A stretch of DNA of 64,000 bases from Lysinibacillus fusiformis. Its GTDB lineage: Bacteria; Bacillota; Bacilli; Bacillales_A; Planococcaceae. The stretch covers positions 372,001 to 436,000 of the forward strand of contig NZ_CP070490.1 in assembly GCF_016925635.1 (NCBI RefSeq), in the 5' to 3' direction. Shown in pieces: positions 62,604 through 64,000 of this stretch (positions are counted from its first letter, which is position 1; each line of letters starts with the position of its first letter). The notes under the pieces were generated by a model, which was given only the letters and a program-made list of their open reading frames with translations, made no database searches and was not told the DNA's origin. The translations under genes were made by a program, and so were the position numbers.

Positions 62604-63542
62604 TTACATCCGACGATTTTTGCCTTGCATTTCGATTGGCACGGTTAAGGCTTTAATTCGCTCCATAATTCGTCCCGCTTTAACTACCTCAATATCACCT
62701 TTTTGTGACTGCGCTAAATGATGCTCTAATTCATCATAATTAAAATTAGACGTAATAAAAGTTGGCAATTGCTCTGCCATACGATAATGGAAAATAGTCC
62801 CCAAAATCTCATCACGTGTCCAGGCAGTCATGGTTTCCGCTCCTAAATCATCTAGCATTAAGACAGGAGCCTTTTTAATATAATCTATCTTCTCATTCAA
62901 TGTGTTATCGCCAATGGCATTTTTCATTTCTCGTAAAAACTCTGGAACGAAAACTACAACAGAGCGAATTTTAATAGACGCTAATTCATTGGCCAATGCA
63001 CCAAGTACAAAGGACTTCCCTACACCAAATTTACCATATAGATAAAAACCTTTTGCAGGTAATTGACCTGTTTCTTTTGTCATTTTTACAAATTGAGCTG
63101 CTTTTTGTGCAATCGCCACACGGGATTCATCGTCAATACTTAAATCATGAATGGTTGCTTGTAGCACATCTTTTGGCATATGCATACTTGCAATCATATT
63201 CGCAACATCTCGACGTTCTTCTTCCCGTATCTTTTGCTCACAGCGCACATAGTCCATTTCAATAGAATTCCGAACTACCCTTAATGTCGGTAGGAACCCT
63301 TTTAAATAATTTGTACAATGTTCTGTATTATCACAGCCACAGCACTCAGTAGATTGACTAATAAATTCATGAAGCTTAGGTAAATTTCGCTCAACATTGT
63401 CATAGTTTAATTCATCTGCATGCTGTGCTAAAAATTCCTGCACATGCGGATGTTCTAAAATTTCACGTCGCATAGCTTCATAACGCTCTTTGAACGAGGG
63501 TACATTAATTGCTCGTTTTAATGGTCCATTTATAGGTTCGAT
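62604..63542 (-). CDS. dnaI: Primosomal protein DnaI (helicase loader)
   Basis: 312 residues if begun at ATC 63542. Homology to the DnaI start (MEPI-G) continues upstream of the first ATG (63473) through EPINGPLKRA, up to an in-frame stop at 63549-63551; only ATA (63545) and ATC (63542) remain as starts behind AAGAAGGTGAG. N-terminal zinc-binding part with CCGCDNTEHC near 70, then the AAA+ domain: Walker A YGKFGVGKS, Walker B VLMLDDLGAE, sensor FITSNF. Loads DnaC helicase with DnaB and DnaD. The missing AUG is unusual. Confidence 0.88.
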   Translation of the reverse strand: MEPINGPLKRAINVPSFKERYEAMRREILEHPHVQEFLAQHADELNYDNVERNLPKLHEFISQSTECCGCDNTEHCTNYLKGFLPTLRVVRNSIEMDYVRCEQKIREEERRDVANMIASMHMPKDVLQATIHDLSIDDESRVAIAQKAAQFVKMTKETGQLPAKGFYLYGKFGVGKSFVLGALANELASIKIRSVVVFVPEFLREMKNAIGDNTLNEKIDYIKKAPVLMLDDLGAETMTAWTRDEILGTIFHYRMAEQLPTFITSNFNYDELEHHLAQSQKGDIEVVKAGRIMERIKALTVPIEMQGKNRRM

Positions 63543-63560
63543 TATTGCTCACCTTCTTTA

Positions 63561-64000
63561 CTATTCGCTTTTTCCTAGCATCTCTAATATTTTTTGTCGC
63601 TCTTTTTCAAAATCTATAGTACTAGAGGTAGATTCCTCTTGTTTTTCATTCCGTTTATAAAACCATTCAGGCACTTTTTCTTCACGTTGATATCTTGAAC
63701 GTCCCTTTGTTTGTTGATTCGTTTTATTGGTAGTTTGGGGCTTGTTTTTCCAAGCTGTATATTTATCATGCTCTTGGCGGGCAAGTTCCATTGCTTCCTT
63801 AGCCGTCTGGACATTTTTTCGTACCCAGTGATCAGCAATCGTTTCCACATATTTTTTAGGTAGCTTCATATCTGTCGTTAGCATGACATATTCTAACAAC
63901 GCATTGACCACTCCAATTGGCATGCCATGCTGAACGATTAAATTTTCCGCAAGCTGGACAGATGTTTGCAATGGTTCTTTACCATTATTTATATCACGTA
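63561..64000 (-). CDS. dnaB: Replication initiation protein DnaB, C-terminal part (partial)
   Basis: 146 codons are open from the window end to the stop at 63561. The DnaB/DnaD-type helical domain is seen (GMPIGVVNALLEYVMLTTD, KYVETIADHWVRKNV, TAKEAMELAR), followed by a charged tail with PEWFYKR. Membrane-associated loader component for chromosome replication. The start lies outside the window. It is followed 18 bp on by dnaI as in B. subtilis. Confidence 0.9.
   Translation of the reverse strand, partial: RDINNGKEPLQTSVQLAENLIVQHGMPIGVVNALLEYVMLTTDMKLPKKYVETIADHWVRKNVQTAKEAMELARQEHDKYTAWKNKPQTTNKTNQQTKGRSRYQREEKVPEWFYKRNEKQEESTSSTIDFEKERQKILEMLGKSE

Noticed and set aside
62463..62648. 61-codon plus-strand frame upstream of thrS
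   Set aside because: It covers the T-box leader, its promoter and the end of dnaI on the other strand. No ribosome site.

Overview
The window is a stretch of a low-GC Gram-positive, endospore-forming chromosome. Gene content and order follow the Bacillus subtilis 2.88-2.96 Mb region: ysmA-sdhBAC-yslB-lysC-uvrC-trxA, etfAB-fadB-fadR-lcfA-yshE-mutSB-polX-yshB-zapA-rnhC, pheTS-ysgA-sspI, ysdC-ysdB-ysdA-rplT-rpmI-infC-thrS-dnaI-dnaB. The protein sequences are divergent enough that a Lysinibacillus-like member of the Planococcaceae/Caryophanaceae is the best guess; this is inference from the reading, not from a database search.

Layout. 1-4.3 kb: thioesterase (partial) and succinate dehydrogenase. 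4.5-9 kb: yslB, an aspartokinase-like gene under a lysine riboswitch, uvrC, trxA. 9-10.8 kb: a T-box-controlled amino acid permease. 10.8-16 kb: the fatty-acid beta-oxidation operon lcfA-fadR-fadB-etfB-etfA with FadR-like operators. 16.3-22.9 kb: yshE, mutSB, polX, cvpA-like, zapA and, divergent, rnhC. 22.9-24.9 kb: a NERD-domain gene sandwiched between two tandem arrays built on a 21-bp period. 24.9-29.5 kb: pheST with its T-box, and ysgA. 29.7-38.3 kb: an accessory block with a Nudix hydrolase, an RsbQ-type hydrolase paired with a PAS-GGDEF protein, a flavin oxidase, a LysM-GH18 spore-cortex enzyme with two small spore-type genes, a membrane EAL protein and an orphan sigma factor. 38.5-40.3 kb: sspI and glcD. 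40.3-53.8 kb: the remains of an ABC ATPase gene, then one co-directional operon of about 12 kb for uptake and oxidative breakdown of organosulfur compounds (ytm/cmo type), headed by a LysR regulator. 54-57.9 kb: argF, ysdC, a dUTPase-like gene, ysdB (with a clear SigW-type promoter) and ysdA. 58.5-64 kb: rplT-rpmI-infC with an L20 leader, thrS with a T-box, dnaI and the 3' part of dnaB.

Most genes are on the minus strand. RNA-level control is rich: one lysine riboswitch, three T-boxes, an L20 leader, and many Rho-independent terminators, several of which I could place together with a sigma-A promoter.

The most unusual things are: (1) a repeat element of about 0.5 kb present twice in opposite orientation, each copy lying between two near-identical copies of a transcription terminator; (2) three intergenic arrays in which a GAGCG core recurs at exactly 21-bp steps; (3) an RsbQ hydrolase coupled to an RsbP-like PAS domain fused to GGDEF instead of a phosphatase; (4) an aspartokinase homologue that has lost several substrate-binding residues yet keeps its lysine riboswitch and internal beta-subunit start; (5) a non-AUG start codon (AUC or AUA) for dnaI.
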